From Rhodobiaceae bacterium (GTDB taxonomy: Bacteria; Pseudomonadota; Alphaproteobacteria; Rhizobiales; Aestuariivirgaceae), in assembly GCA_009885825.1 (NCBI GenBank), contig VFJY01000069.1, forward strand, positions 1 through 39,817: DNA of 39,817 nt, given 5' to 3'. Under the pieces are notes generated by a model. The model did not search any database. It was not told the DNA's origin and worked only from the letters and a program-made list of their open reading frames with translations. How positions within the stretch are numbered: position 1 is the first letter of the stretch; each line of letters starts with the position of its first letter. Below, in pieces: positions 20,181 through 28,712 of this stretch. Position numbers and translations under genes: made by a program.

Positions 20181-20956
20181 GATGACTGATCCGGATGAAT
20201 GCGAAAGTCTTTTCCTTCCGGCAGGGTTTGTCCGCCATCGACGATGATTGTGGTGCCGGTGATATATGATGCCTCGTCGGAGGCGAGAAAGAGAGCGGCA
20301 TTGGCGATGTCCCGAGGTGTTCCGAGGCGGCCGAGGGGAATCGCATCCTCCATGGATTTGATGTAGGCTGCGGAGCGATGAAGCTTGATGCCTTCAGTGA
20401 GGATATTGCCGGGCTCAATACCGTTGACGGTGATCCCGTAACCAGAAAATTCCAGGGCCGCAGCTTTGATGAAGCCGTTGATTCCTGCTTTGCTCGCTGA
20501 ATAGTGCCCGTGACCGGGGCTTGTGACGCGGGGGCCGGTGATTGATGAGGTAAAGACCATGCGCCCGTATTTCCTGGCTTTCATGATGGGAAGCGCTGCG
20601 CGCGCCGCAAGGAAAGTGCCCCTGAGATTGATGGTTAGAACGGCATCCCACTCTTCGGGTTCAATGTTCTCAATCAGCGTCCAGGGGAATATGCCGGCGT
20701 TTTGAACAATGATATCGAGGCCACCGAACTTTCCTACGGCCTCGCTGACAGCTCGGTCAGCATCGGCCTTTTGGGAGATGTCGGTTGTCACAAAATGTCC
20801 TTGCAGGCGGCGTGCGGTTTCGCGGCCTACTGCCTCTTCCCGGTCAGCGATGACAATTTTGGCGCCCGCCTCGAAAAAACGCGTTGCAATGCCTTCGCCA
20901 ATTCCACGGGCTCCGCCGATTACCAGCGCAACGCGATCTTTGAGCCGTCCGGTCAT
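20177..20956 (-). CDS. SDR-family NAD(P)-dependent oxidoreductase
   Basis: A 259-residue classical short-chain dehydrogenase. The nucleotide motif GGARGIG (14-20) has Gly replacing the usual Thr, and Asp38 in VIADREE suggests NAD use. QNAG at 86-89 and the catalytic Ser138, Tyr152 and Lys156 (YSASK) follow. The C-terminal TGTTIIVDGG block is typical of FabG-like sugar or hydroxyacid dehydrogenases. It overlaps both neighbours by ATGA, placing it firmly within the transporter operon. It probably oxidises a hydroxyl of the imported compound before or after the PLP enzymes act. The substrate is unknown. Confidence 0.87.
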   Translation of the reverse strand: MTGRLKDRVALVIGGARGIGEGIATRFFEAGAKIVIADREEAVGRETARRLQGHFVTTDISQKADADRAVSEAVGKFGGLDIIVQNAGIFPWTLIENIEPEEWDAVLTINLRGTFLAARAALPIMKARKYGRMVFTSSITGPRVTSPGHGHYSASKAGINGFIKAAALEFSGYGITVNGIEPGNILTEGIKLHRSAAYIKSMEDAIPLGRLGTPRDIANAALFLASDEASYITGTTIIVDGGQTLPEGKDFRIHPDQSS

Positions 20957-21951
20957 GCGAGCATCTGCTTTATCGAAAGTTTGACTGTATCGAGCAATAC
21001 GGCAGCCAGCACAAGTGCGCCCAGAATAACCTGCGTATAATGGGCGGGCAGTCCCATCAGATTTATCGCTGTGTGGATGGACGAAAGAAGCAGCACGCCC
21101 GCATAAACACCTGGCAATCTGCCCACACCGCCCTTGAGGCTGACGCCGCCGATCACCACCGCAGCAAAGGCATTGAACAGCATTCCAGTTCCGAGGTTGG
21201 CTGTGGCCCCTGAAGTCCGTATCGCCAAAAGCAACCCCGCAAGGCCCGCGATCGCGCCAGCGAGAACGAAGGTCAACAGCACGAGCTGATCGACTTTGAT
21301 GCCGGCGCGAAATGTAGCGACTGCGTTGCCGCCAATCATCGTCACGTGGCGGCCAAAAGGCGTTCTGCCCATGATAAATGTGAACACCACGAAGCAGATG
21401 ATTGCGATCCAGGCGATCAAGGGAATAAAACCCATTGTTTCGATGCCGATGAAGCGGAGTGGTGGGGCCAGGTCCTGGGCTGAACGCCCGCCGGAGATTG
21501 CGACCACAAGGCCGCGCACCCAGATATAAGAGGCGAGCGTTACGATGAAGGCATTCATCTGGAGTTTGACGACAAGCCAGCCGTTCATAGCGCCGATCAC
21601 GCCGCCCACAAAAATTGCGATGAGTGCGGCCACTGGTATGACCAGCCAGGCAGGGGTTAGAGTGTAGCCTTGGCCGATGCCGTGCGAGCAGAACAATATT
21701 CCGGTTATCATGGCGCTCAGGGCGGCCACCGATTCAACCGACAAATCCATATGACCTGCGATGATCACGATGGCGAGGCCAATGGCCATGACGCCCACAA
21801 AAGTGGATTGTTCGACAATGTTTGCGAATATGCCGATCTGGAAGAAGTTGGGTATTGTCAGCGAAAAAATTGCCAGCACAAAAACCAACATGAACCAGAC
21901 GAGATTATCAAGCGCAAATTCGATGAGCGCTCTTTGGAAGGGACTGATCAT
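20953..21951 (-). CDS. Sugar ABC transporter permease (RbsC/XylH type)
   Basis: A multi-spanning inner-membrane protein of 332 residues from the BPD_transp_2 family, which forms the channel of ribose, xylose and autoinducer-2 type importers. Several hydrophobic helices are visible, with the family segments GHMDLSVESVAALS near the N-terminal third, GGNAVATFRAG in the cytoplasmic loop, and FNAFAAVVIGGVSLKGGVG towards the end. Because the pore is normally a dimer, a single permease gene is enough. I prefer ATG 21951 over the TTG at 21954. It is preceded by the binding-protein gene with an intervening hairpin and overlaps the SDR gene by ATGA. Confidence 0.9.
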   Translation of the reverse strand: MISPFQRALIEFALDNLVWFMLVFVLAIFSLTIPNFFQIGIFANIVEQSTFVGVMAIGLAIVIIAGHMDLSVESVAALSAMITGILFCSHGIGQGYTLTPAWLVIPVAALIAIFVGGVIGAMNGWLVVKLQMNAFIVTLASYIWVRGLVVAISGGRSAQDLAPPLRFIGIETMGFIPLIAWIAIICFVVFTFIMGRTPFGRHVTMIGGNAVATFRAGIKVDQLVLLTFVLAGAIAGLAGLLLAIRTSGATANLGTGMLFNAFAAVVIGGVSLKGGVGRLPGVYAGVLLLSSIHTAINLMGLPAHYTQVILGALVLAAVLLDTVKLSIKQMLA

Positions 21952-21968
21952 CAAGGATATCCAGAAAA

Positions 21969-21996
21969 TGTCCCGGGCTTTACAAGGCCCGGGACA
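21969..21996 (-). terminator. Strong intercistronic hairpin after the binding-protein gene
   Basis: A perfect 10-bp inverted repeat, TGTCCCGGGC and GCCCGGGACA, encloses an 8-nt loop. On the transcribed minus strand it is followed by ATTTTC, a short T-run. It lies in the 57-bp gap between the binding-protein and permease genes. Such hairpins commonly protect the upstream message from 3' decay and partly terminate, raising binding protein over permease. The same fold could be a full terminator, but no separate promoter is seen for the permease. Confidence 0.72.
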
Positions 21997-22008
21997 CTAT
22001 TTCAGTGA

Positions 22009-23052
22009 TTATTCAACTGGCACAATCTTGTCGGCTGGCGCCTTCAGATTGCCCCAGAAACGCGGCTCATCAACATTGTCCTTGGTGATGGCGGCGCCGG
22101 GGATTTTGATGTTTGGACCCCAAGCCTCAATGGTGACGACGGAATCGAGGCCGAGCACTTTATAGGTCCCGGCCTTGATTTCCTGCTTGTTCACCACTTT
22201 GTCAGCGAACATGGCGACCGCAGCGGCCTGGGCATAGAGGGGCTGTTCCACTTCGACGTTGAGCCAGCCCTTGCGGATCAGATCGAGGCCGACCGGAGCG
22301 CCATTGGACGAGATCATCATGACGTCGCCCGGCTTCTTGCCTTTGGCCTCGAGTGCCGCGACCGCTGCCACCGAGAGATGGGCGGCATGCAGGAAGATCA
22401 GGTCGATATCGGGGTTCGCCACCATCTGATCGGACACGATGGTGCCGGCATTCTCGGGAGCCCACTGCAGGGCGGGGAGCGAAATGATCGTTACGCCCGC
22501 GAACTCCTTCATCTTGTCCTCGAAACCCTTCTGGATATCGAGGGAATAGGGATCGGCCGGATCGCCCAGCACCTGCAGGATCTTGCCCTTGACCTCGCCG
22601 TTCTTCTCCTTCAGCAGGCGCTGGATTTCGCCCGCCGCCACCTGACCGATCTCGATGGTTCCGGCAACGGAGGTGAAATCGCTCGGCGTGGCGGTGATCT
22701 GGCGGTCGAATTCGATGACAGGTATGCCCGCCGCGCGGGCCTTCTCGATCGAGGGTTGCAGCGCGTTGAAGTCGACGGCAGCCAGCACGATGGCAGCCGG
22801 TTTCAGCAGGATGGTGTCGTTCATCTGGCTCTGCTGCAGGTCGGTCTTGTTGTCGGCATTGAGGGTGATGGCGTCGTAGCCCACATCCTTGAGGAACTTT
22901 TCAATGGCAGAAACGGATTCAGTCTGAAATTCATCAAGCAGAGTGGGCACCATGTAATAGATGGTTCCCTTGGACTGGGCGAGCGCTGGCGAAGCCAAAC
23001 CGATGGCGGTCAGCGCCAGCGAGCTGATCAATAGTCTGCGAATTCTGTTCAC
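22009..23052 (-). CDS. Periplasmic sugar-binding protein of ABC importer
   Basis: A 347-residue type I periplasmic binding protein (ribose-binding RbsB family, Peripla_BP_4). A signal peptide covers residues 1-25: basic MNRIRR, a hydrophobic core, and a cleavage site after ASPALA. The mature protein has the two-lobe pattern with [16 protein letters not shown] in the hinge region. The start is GTG with AGGAGA 6 nt upstream. Its gene lies between the ATPase and permease genes of the same importer and is followed by the strong hairpin. Ligands of this family are pentoses, hexoses, inositols and amino sugars; the specific one is unknown. Confidence 0.92.
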   Translation of the reverse strand: MNRIRRLLISSLALTAIGLASPALAQSKGTIYYMVPTLLDEFQTESVSAIEKFLKDVGYDAITLNADNKTDLQQSQMNDTILLKPAAIVLAAVDFNALQPSIEKARAAGIPVIEFDRQITATPSDFTSVAGTIEIGQVAAGEIQRLLKEKNGEVKGKILQVLGDPADPYSLDIQKGFEDKMKEFAGVTIISLPALQWAPENAGTIVSDQMVANPDIDLIFLHAAHLSVAAVAALEAKGKKPGDVMMISSNGAPVGLDLIRKGWLNVEVEQPLYAQAAAVAMFADKVVNKQEIKAGTYKVLGLDSVVTIEAWGPNIKIPGAAITKDNVDEPRFWGNLKAPADKIVPVE

Positions 23053-23072
23053 GGGACGTCTCCTTTTTTTGG

Positions 23073-23870
23073 TTATTGGACAAGTTGCGGGCCATTCGGC
23101 CTCATTTCTTGGGCTGCGGCCTCCAGGGCTTCGCCGGTAATCATGCGAACAACTTCATCGGGGCTGGTGTTTTTTGTCCGGACATTGCCCGCAACCTTGC
23201 CATGGCGGATAACCACAATGCGGTCAGCCACCTGGAAAGCCTGCGCCATGATATGCGTAATGATCACAACGCCTATGCCTTGCGCGGCAATGCGCTTGAC
23301 CATGTCGAGGCCGCGGCGCGTCTGTTCAACGCCAAGGGCCGCAAAGGGCTCATCCAGCAGAACCAGCTTGCCGCCCCAGTGGACGAAACGGTTGAGTTCA
23401 ATGGCTTGGCGCTGACCGCCGGAAAGATGCTCGACGTTTATCCGCAGCGAGGGAATTTTGGTGCCAGCATTGGCGATCGCCTGGGCGGCTGCCGCTTGCA
23501 TTTCGGCCTCCTGAAGAACTGGAATGCCGAAGTAGCGTTTCACGATTTCCCGGCCCATGAAAAAATTGGCGACGACATCAACATTGGTGCAGAGCGAGAG
23601 ATCCTGGTAGACCGTTTCGATGCCAGCCGCCTTCGCTTCGGCGGGAGAAGAAAAACTGCGCTGGCGGCCCTCAAACACCATGGTGCCGGATGTGGGTTGC
23701 AGGCCACCCGCGATAATCTTGACGAGAGTGGATTTTCCAGCGCCGTTGTCACCCAAAAGGGCCACCACTTCGCCACGGTGAATATCAAAAGTAATGCCGC
23801 GCAGGGCGTCTATGGCGCCAAAATTGCGCGTGATGTTTTCGAGCCTGAGAAGTGGCGTTTCAACAGTCAT
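23073..23870 (-). CDS. Sugar ABC transporter ATP-binding protein (single-domain)
   Basis: A 265-residue nucleotide-binding subunit with Walker [10 protein letters not shown] (40-48), Q-loop YQDLSL (88-93), signature LSGGQRQ (149-155), Walker B LVLLDEP (169-175) and H-loop ITHIM. It has only one ATPase domain, as in the fructose FrcA type, rather than the double-domain RbsA. After the signature the usual Ala-Arg is replaced by Leu-Asn-Arg, which is mildly odd. ATG 23870 ([10 protein letters not shown]) is preceded by GGAG; the open frame runs further upstream to 23972 but without family similarity. It is the first gene of the operon 23870-17794. Confidence 0.92.
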   Translation of the reverse strand: MTVETPLLRLENITRNFGAIDALRGITFDIHRGEVVALLGDNGAGKSTLVKIIAGGLQPTSGTMVFEGRQRSFSSPAEAKAAGIETVYQDLSLCTNVDVVANFFMGREIVKRYFGIPVLQEAEMQAAAAQAIANAGTKIPSLRINVEHLSGGQRQAIELNRFVHWGGKLVLLDEPFAALGVEQTRRGLDMVKRIAAQGIGVVIITHIMAQAFQVADRIVVIRHGKVAGNVRTKNTSPDEVVRMITGEALEAAAQEMRPNGPQLVQ

Positions 23871-24234
23871 TTTAGCTCCGCACCACCCGACAATGCACGG
23901 AAGATTCTGGACTTTCAATAGATAGTTCAAGGCAGTCGCCATCAGGGAGTCTGCGACGGAGGTGAGCGCCACTCAAACTGCCAGCATGGCCAGTTTCCAA
24001 TCGATACCTTCGCCATCGCCCAACCTCCCGACAAGGGCCTCATGTCCCGTTAACCCGATACTGCACTGGCCGAATTCCTTGTTCAGATGGTCGAACCGAG
24101 AGCTTTTGATGGATCCCACCGTATTCTGGCATGCTCGTAGTTTGCGGCCAGCACAAGTCTATTGTAGAACGTGAGGATACAATTCCACCTCCCGAATATT
24201 GACGCCCGAATATTGAAATGAGAAGGAGAAAACC
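23871..24234. other. Divergent intergenic region between ABC operon and hydantoinase gene
   Basis: This 364-bp stretch must hold the promoters of the leftward ABC operon and the rightward hydantoinase gene. I could not identify a convincing -35/-10 pair for either. The only clear structure is the tandem repeat at 24191-24216. Short open stretches on the minus strand (about 23973-24170) lack a start and a ribosome binding site and are not called. No regulator gene is present. Confidence 0.5.
24191..24216 (+). repeat. Tandem 12-bp direct repeat before the hydantoinase gene
   Basis: CCCGAATATTGA occurs at 24191-24202 and again at 24205-24216, giving a 14-bp period with a 2-bp spacer. The second copy ends just before the AGAAGGAG ribosome binding site. 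Each copy contains the symmetrical core AATATT. It may be a regulator site in the 5' leader or a local duplication. Confidence 0.6.
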
Positions 24235-25692
24235 ATGTCGACAGTCATCAAGGGCGGCACCATTGTAGCGGCCGACAGAACCTACACATCCGACATCCTG
24301 ATTGAAGGCGAGCGGATTGCCGCCGTCGGTGACAATCTGAAAGGCGACAAGGTCATCGACGCCGACGGTGCCTACATCATGCCGGGCGGCATAGATCCCC
24401 ATACCCATCTCGAAATGCCATTCATGGGAACAACCGCCGCTGAAACCTGGGAAAGCGGCACTTTTGCGGCCCTGTCCGGTGGCACCACATCCGTCGTTGA
24501 TTTTGTTATTCCCGGCAAGGATGGAATGCTCGCAGCCCTTGCCGATTGGGAGCGCAAAGCCACCAAGAGCGCCTCGTCCGATTATTCCTATCACATGTGC
24601 ATTACCGGCTGGTCGCAAAAACATTTCGAAGAAATGGCGCAGGTGGTTGACCGCGGCATCAACACCTTCAAGCACTTCATGGCCTATAAGGGCGCATTGA
24701 TGGTGAATGATGATGAAATGTTCGCCTCGTTTCAGCGCTGTGCTGCATTGGGAGCATTGCCCCTGGTCCATGCCGAGAATGGCGATATCGTGGCAGCGCT
24801 CCAGGAAAACTACATGAAGGCAGGCATCAGCGGCCCCGAGGCCCATGCCTATTCTAGGCCACCGGAAGTTGAAGGCGAAGCCGCCAACCGGGCCATCATG
24901 ATTGCAGATGCGGCAGGCGTTCCCGTTTACATTGTTCACACGTCTTCCGAACAGGCCCATGAAGCCATCCGCCGCGCCCGCCAGAAGGGCATGCGCGTTT
25001 ATGGCGAGCCCTTGATCCAGCATTTGACCCTCGATGAAACCGAATATTTCAACAGGGACTGGGACTATGCGGCCCGCCGCGTCATGTCGCCGCCGTTCCG
25101 CGACAAGAGCCACCAGGATTCGCTCTGGGCCGGCCTCGCTGCCGGTTCATTGCAAGTTGTGGCGACCGACCATTGTGCATTCACCACCCAGCAGAAGCGC
25201 ACGGGTCTTGGCAACTTCACCAAGATTCCAAATGGCACCGGCGGCCTCGAAGACAGGTTGTCTGTCCTGTGGACCAAGGGTGTTGAAACCGGCAGGCTCA
25301 CCAAGAATGAATTCGTGGCTGTGACCTCAACCAACATTGCACAGATTCTGAACATTTATCCGCAGAAAGGCGCAATCCTGGTGGGGTCCGATGCGGATCT
25401 TGTAGTCTGGGATCCAAAACTGTCCAAAACGATTTCCGCAGCGAACCAGAAATCTATTATCGACTACAACGTGTTCGAAGGTTTCAAAGTGAACGGGCTG
25501 GCGCGCCATACCATCTCACGCGGCGAAGTTGTCTGGACTCACGGCAAAAACGATCAGGCAAAGCCCGGCCGCGGCAAACGAATTCTGCGAAAGCCATTCC
25601 CGGCGGTCAACCAGGCGCTATCAGTTTGGAAGGAGCTGACAGCCCCCCGCGCCGTAACCCGCGCCCCTGAGCATATGCCCATCGGCGTTTAG
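24235..25692 (+). CDS. hydA: Dihydropyrimidinase / D-hydantoinase
   Basis: A cyclic amidohydrolase that opens dihydropyrimidine or hydantoin rings to N-carbamoyl amino acids. It has 485 residues, the normal length. The binuclear metal site is complete: His56 and His58 (DPHTHLEMP), the carboxylated Lys152 (FMAYKG), His179 (LVHAENGD), His235 (IVHTSSEQ) and Asp312 (ATDHCAF). AGAAGGAG precedes the ATG. It stands alone on the plus strand, divergent from the sugar ABC operon and convergent with an SDR gene 2 bp beyond its stop. No beta-ureidopropionase, N-carbamoylase or dihydropyrimidine dehydrogenase gene is in the window; the nearby amidase might take the next step. Confidence 0.93.
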   Translation: MSTVIKGGTIVAADRTYTSDILIEGERIAAVGDNLKGDKVIDADGAYIMPGGIDPHTHLEMPFMGTTAAETWESGTFAALSGGTTSVVDFVIPGKDGMLAALADWERKATKSASSDYSYHMCITGWSQKHFEEMAQVVDRGINTFKHFMAYKGALMVNDDEMFASFQRCAALGALPLVHAENGDIVAALQENYMKAGISGPEAHAYSRPPEVEGEAANRAIMIADAAGVPVYIVHTSSEQAHEAIRRARQKGMRVYGEPLIQHLTLDETEYFNRDWDYAARRVMSPPFRDKSHQDSLWAGLAAGSLQVVATDHCAFTTQQKRTGLGNFTKIPNGTGGLEDRLSVLWTKGVETGRLTKNEFVAVTSTNIAQILNIYPQKGAILVGSDADLVVWDPKLSKTISAANQKSIIDYNVFEGFKVNGLARHTISRGEVVWTHGKNDQAKPGRGKRILRKPFPAVNQALSVWKELTAPRAVTRAPEHMPIGV

Positions 25693-25694
25693 GG

Positions 25695-26393
25695 TCAGAG
25701 CATAGCAGCGCCGCCATTGGCGCCCAAGCACTGGCCGGTGAAAAATGTGGAACCCGAACCGGCCAGAAACACGATTGTTGATGCAATCTCCCCGGGCCTG
25801 CCGATGCGGCCCAGGGGGTGGGCGGTTTCCAGGGCTTTTTGTTCCGAATTCATGGCCGAAAATCCCAGAAGTGCCGTGTCAGTTGGACCGGGAGCCACTG
25901 CGTTGACGAGTATCCGTGGAGCCAACTCCCGCGCCCACGAGCGCGTCAGGCCCAGCATTGCAGCCTTGGAGGCGCAATAAACTGAGGCATCTGCCCGGCC
26001 AAGATAGGCCAGTTCGGAAGCCAGATTGATGATCCGGCCGCCATCCCCAATATGTGGCAGGGCCTCCCTTGTCACCAGGATTGCGCCACGGACATTGATG
26101 GAGAAGTGCCGGTCAATGTGTTCAGCCGTGATCGCCGGGATGCCCAGCTCCTGCATGATGCCCGCATTGTTGACGAGCACATCAATTCCCCCAAGCTCGG
26201 CTGCGGCAGCGGCAACGGCGCTTATGATATCACCCTCCTTTGCAAGGTCGCATCGGATGAGCCGCATTGATGGTTGCGATGTATCGTGATCAAGCCCAAT
26301 CACACGGGCCCCTTGCTGCGCGAACATGGTCGCGGTGGCAAGTCCTATGCCATTCGCCGCACCCGTGATTACAACACGTTTTCCGCTCACCAT
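25695..26393 (-). CDS. SDR-family oxidoreductase (short form)
   Basis: A 232-residue classical short-chain dehydrogenase with TGAANGIG (10-17), NNAG (75-78) and catalytic Ser126, Tyr139 and Lys143 (YCASK). Asp35 after the second strand suggests NAD use. It ends a minus-strand operon and its start overlaps the previous SDR gene by 7 bp. The C-terminus lacks the usual VDGG and reads GANGGAAML, so it is slightly divergent. It most likely acts on an alcohol or keto group released from the compound imported by the adjacent NitT/TauT-type transporter. The specific substrate is unknown. Confidence 0.85.
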   Translation of the reverse strand: MVSGKRVVITGAANGIGLATATMFAQQGARVIGLDHDTSQPSMRLIRCDLAKEGDIISAVAAAAAELGGIDVLVNNAGIMQELGIPAITAEHIDRHFSINVRGAILVTREALPHIGDGGRIINLASELAYLGRADASVYCASKAAMLGLTRSWARELAPRILVNAVAPGPTDTALLGFSAMNSEQKALETAHPLGRIGRPGEIASTIVFLAGSGSTFFTGQCLGANGGAAML

Positions 26394-27142
26394 GGCACGT
26401 CACCCCGGTCTACGCCAAGCGACTGCCCTGTTATGTTGCGGGCAGCATCGGAGGCCAGGAAAAGGTAGGGCTCAGCCATATCCTCCGGCTCCATCAGCCC
26501 CGGCAGCGCTTGCCCACCTACAATGGTTGCCAGTAATTCATCTTCGTCAATGCTTTGCCTCGCCGACATATTCCTGAGGGAGCGCATCGATGCATCCGTT
26601 CTGACCCAGCCGGGGCAAATTGAATTGACGCGAATTCCCTTCGGGCCAAGTTCCTTTGCCCAGGTTTTTGTCAATCCTATAATCGCGTGCTTGGAGGCTA
26701 CATAGGCCCCAAACAGAGGCTCCGCGACGCGGCCCCACGTTGAAGCTGTATTGATGACGCAGCTTCCGCTCGCCATTTTTGCAAGTGCTCGCCTCGTTAC
26801 AATCTGCGTGCCGATGATGTTGATTTCAATGATGCGTCGAAACGCCTCCTCAACTTCAGCGCCTCCCTCTGCCAGCGGCGTCATCAATTCAAGCCCGGCA
26901 TTGTTGACCAGTACGTCTATGCGGGTCAGCGCGGCAAGTGCCATCGAGACGGCCTCTCCATCCCTGATGTCGGCAGCAAATCCTGTGGCCCCCAATTCCG
27001 CAGCTTTGGCGACAATTGGACCGTCGAGTGCCAACAGGGTCAGCTTTGCTCCCGCCGCGGCAAAACCTTTTGCAACGCCGAGGCCAATGCCGCGGCTTGC
27101 GCCGGTAATCACCACGGATTTTCCACGAATGCTAGCCGTCAT
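26387..27142 (-). CDS. SDR-family oxidoreductase
   Basis: A 251-residue classical SDR with TGASRGIG (13-20), NNAG (80-83) and catalytic Ser134, Tyr147 and Lys151 (YVASK). The acidic residue normally found after the second strand is replaced by LALDG, so cofactor preference is unclear. It overlaps the ATPase gene upstream by ATGA and the next SDR gene downstream by 7 bp. The two adjacent SDRs differ clearly and are not a recent duplication. Paired SDRs in a transporter operon suggest an oxidation plus a reduction (net epimerisation) or two sequential oxidations; this is inferred. Confidence 0.86.
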   Translation of the reverse strand: MTASIRGKSVVITGASRGIGLGVAKGFAAAGAKLTLLALDGPIVAKAAELGATGFAADIRDGEAVSMALAALTRIDVLVNNAGLELMTPLAEGGAEVEEAFRRIIEINIIGTQIVTRRALAKMASGSCVINTASTWGRVAEPLFGAYVASKHAIIGLTKTWAKELGPKGIRVNSICPGWVRTDASMRSLRNMSARQSIDEDELLATIVGGQALPGLMEPEDMAEPYLFLASDAARNITGQSLGVDRGDVPW

Positions 27143-27906
27143 CTGACTGTCTCCGCCTCCTTGCGAATGAGATGCAAAACCTCATTCCGTAATTTAAAAA
27201 ACTCCTGCGATTCTCGCGCAGCCAATGTCCGCGTTGCGCCCAAGATCTTCGTTACAATAATATCTTTGATAACGCGCGCCGGGCGGGCTGAAAACAGAAT
27301 GATGCGGTCGGCAAGGAATACCGCTTCTTCCACATCATGGGTGACAAAGATGATCGTCTTCTTTTCCTCGGCTTGAATCTGGCGAAGTTCAACTTGAAGG
27401 CGTTCGCGTGTGAGCGCGTCAAGCGCGCCAAACGGCTCGTCCATCAGCAGCACATCAGAGCCAGCGGCGAGGCTGCGGGCGATGGCCACACGCTGCCGCA
27501 TGCCGCCCGAAATGCGGTTTGGGAATGACTTGGAAAAATCTTCCAGTCCAATGAGTTTTAGATAGTGGGCTACCCGTTCAGCTCTCTGGTGCGCATGGAG
27601 ATCGTCTCTGTAGCGCATGCCGAATGCGATGTTGCCTTCAACCGTCAGCCATGGAAATGATGAATAGGATTGAAACACCATTCCACGCCTGCGGTCTGGC
27701 CCCGCGATAGCCTCGCCGCCCAGTCGAATGGTGCCCGTCGTTGGTGTGTCCAGCCCGCCAGCCATGCGCATCAGGGTTGTTTTGCCGCATCCCGAGGGGC
27801 CAAGGAAAACGACAAGCGAATTTCGCGCAATTGCGAGGGATGATTCCGAAACCACAGACACATCGCCGAACCTCTTGGTCACCTTTTCAAATGTCAGGTA
27901 ATCCAT
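27139..27906 (-). CDS. NitT/TauT-family ABC transporter ATP-binding protein
   Basis: A 255-residue ATPase of the SsuB/TauB/NrtD group. Walker A GPSGCGKTT spans 36-44, the Q-loop is FQSYSSFPWLTV, the signature ISGGMRQRV, Walker B VLLMDEPFGALD and the H-loop VTHDVEEA. The Q-loop wording and short length are characteristic of nitrate/sulfonate/taurine importers. It lies 2 bp after the permease gene and overlaps the SDR gene by ATGA, so all five genes from the binding protein to the SDRs form one transcription unit. The family also carries pyrimidine precursors (the HMP/ThiXYZ and RutG-neighbour types) and riboflavin, so substrate is not implied. Confidence 0.92.
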   Translation of the reverse strand: MDYLTFEKVTKRFGDVSVVSESSLAIARNSLVVFLGPSGCGKTTLMRMAGGLDTPTTGTIRLGGEAIAGPDRRRGMVFQSYSSFPWLTVEGNIAFGMRYRDDLHAHQRAERVAHYLKLIGLEDFSKSFPNRISGGMRQRVAIARSLAAGSDVLLMDEPFGALDALTRERLQVELRQIQAEEKKTIIFVTHDVEEAVFLADRIILFSARPARVIKDIIVTKILGATRTLAARESQEFFKLRNEVLHLIRKEAETVR

Positions 27907-27908
27907 TC

Positions 27909-28691
27909 CTATAAATACCTGAACATGCGGCGGTGCAGGGCGCGCAGAAGCTGGTCAGTGATCAGCCCGATCAACCCAATGACCACGACACCGGCCATGA
28001 CTTCGGGCGTTTTGACGTAGCGGCGCGCCGACCAGATGACAAAGCCCAGGCCTGAATCAGCCGCGACAATTTCTGCGATAACAAGATAGGTCCAGCACCA
28101 GCCAAGCGTTATGCGAAGATTGTCGACAAGATTCGGGCCCATTGAACGCAATGCGACGTCTGTCATAACCTGCCTCGGTCTGGCCCCAAGGGTGAATGCG
28201 ATCTCGACATATTCGTGCGGCACCCGGCGCATATCGTCTGCCACCAGCAGCACCAATTGAAAGAACGTGCCGAGCCACAGCAGGAAGATCTTTGTCTCCT
28301 CGCCGACTCCAAACCAGATGATCGAAAGCGGCACTAGCGCCGGTACTGGCAGATAGCGGATGAAATCTATCATTGGCTCCAGTGGTGCCCCGACTATGCG
28401 GTAGCTGCTCATCAGAATGCCAATGGGAATGGCCATGGCGGCAGCAATCAGGAACGCCACCCAGACCCGCAGGCTTGAGATGAGTGAATGCCACAGCAAA
28501 TGCTGTGTCGTGGCCATTGTCCACAAGGCGGCAATCACTTTGCTGGGTGGCGGCAAAAATTGCGGCGCGACGAATTCGAGCCGCGCCACGACTTCCCACA
28601 AAAGCAGGACGACCACCGCCGCCGCGACACCGAGCGCGAACTCGGTGCCAGCGGTGGCTTTTCCCCTGAAAGTGAGGACTTCTCGCATCAT
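27909..28691 (-). CDS. NitT/TauT-family ABC transporter permease
   Basis: A 260-residue membrane protein of the BPD_transp_1 (SsuC/TauC) family with about six hydrophobic helices. The ATPase-docking EAA loop reads EIAFTLGARPRQVMTDV, close to the family consensus. The N-terminal segment LLLWEVVARLEF and the later FIRYLPVPALVPLSIIWFG are typical of this group. ATG 28691 starts the protein with a second ATG directly following. The gene sits 21 bp downstream of the binding-protein gene and 2 bp upstream of the ATPase gene, giving the usual binding-permease-ATPase order. Confidence 0.91.
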   Translation of the reverse strand: MMREVLTFRGKATAGTEFALGVAAAVVVLLLWEVVARLEFVAPQFLPPPSKVIAALWTMATTQHLLWHSLISSLRVWVAFLIAAAMAIPIGILMSSYRIVGAPLEPMIDFIRYLPVPALVPLSIIWFGVGEETKIFLLWLGTFFQLVLLVADDMRRVPHEYVEIAFTLGARPRQVMTDVALRSMGPNLVDNLRITLGWCWTYLVIAEIVAADSGLGFVIWSARRYVKTPEVMAGVVVIGLIGLITDQLLRALHRRMFRYL

Positions 28692-28712
28692 GTCACGATG
28701 CCGAGACTCCCG

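Noticed and set aside
23973-24170. Possible remnant coding stretches on the minus strand, including one ending in a RIRWDP-type segment
   Set aside because: They lack start codons and ribosome sites and switch frame. The RWDP segment faintly recalls the end of Gfo/Idh proteins, but this is too little to call a pseudogene.
24199-24204. TTGACG as a -35 element for hydA
   Set aside because: A promoter using it would start transcription inside the ribosome binding site or gene.
24040-25113. 357-codon antisense frame across hydA and its promoter
   Set aside because: It lies opposite a complete dihydropyrimidinase with all metal ligands and has no recognisable motif.
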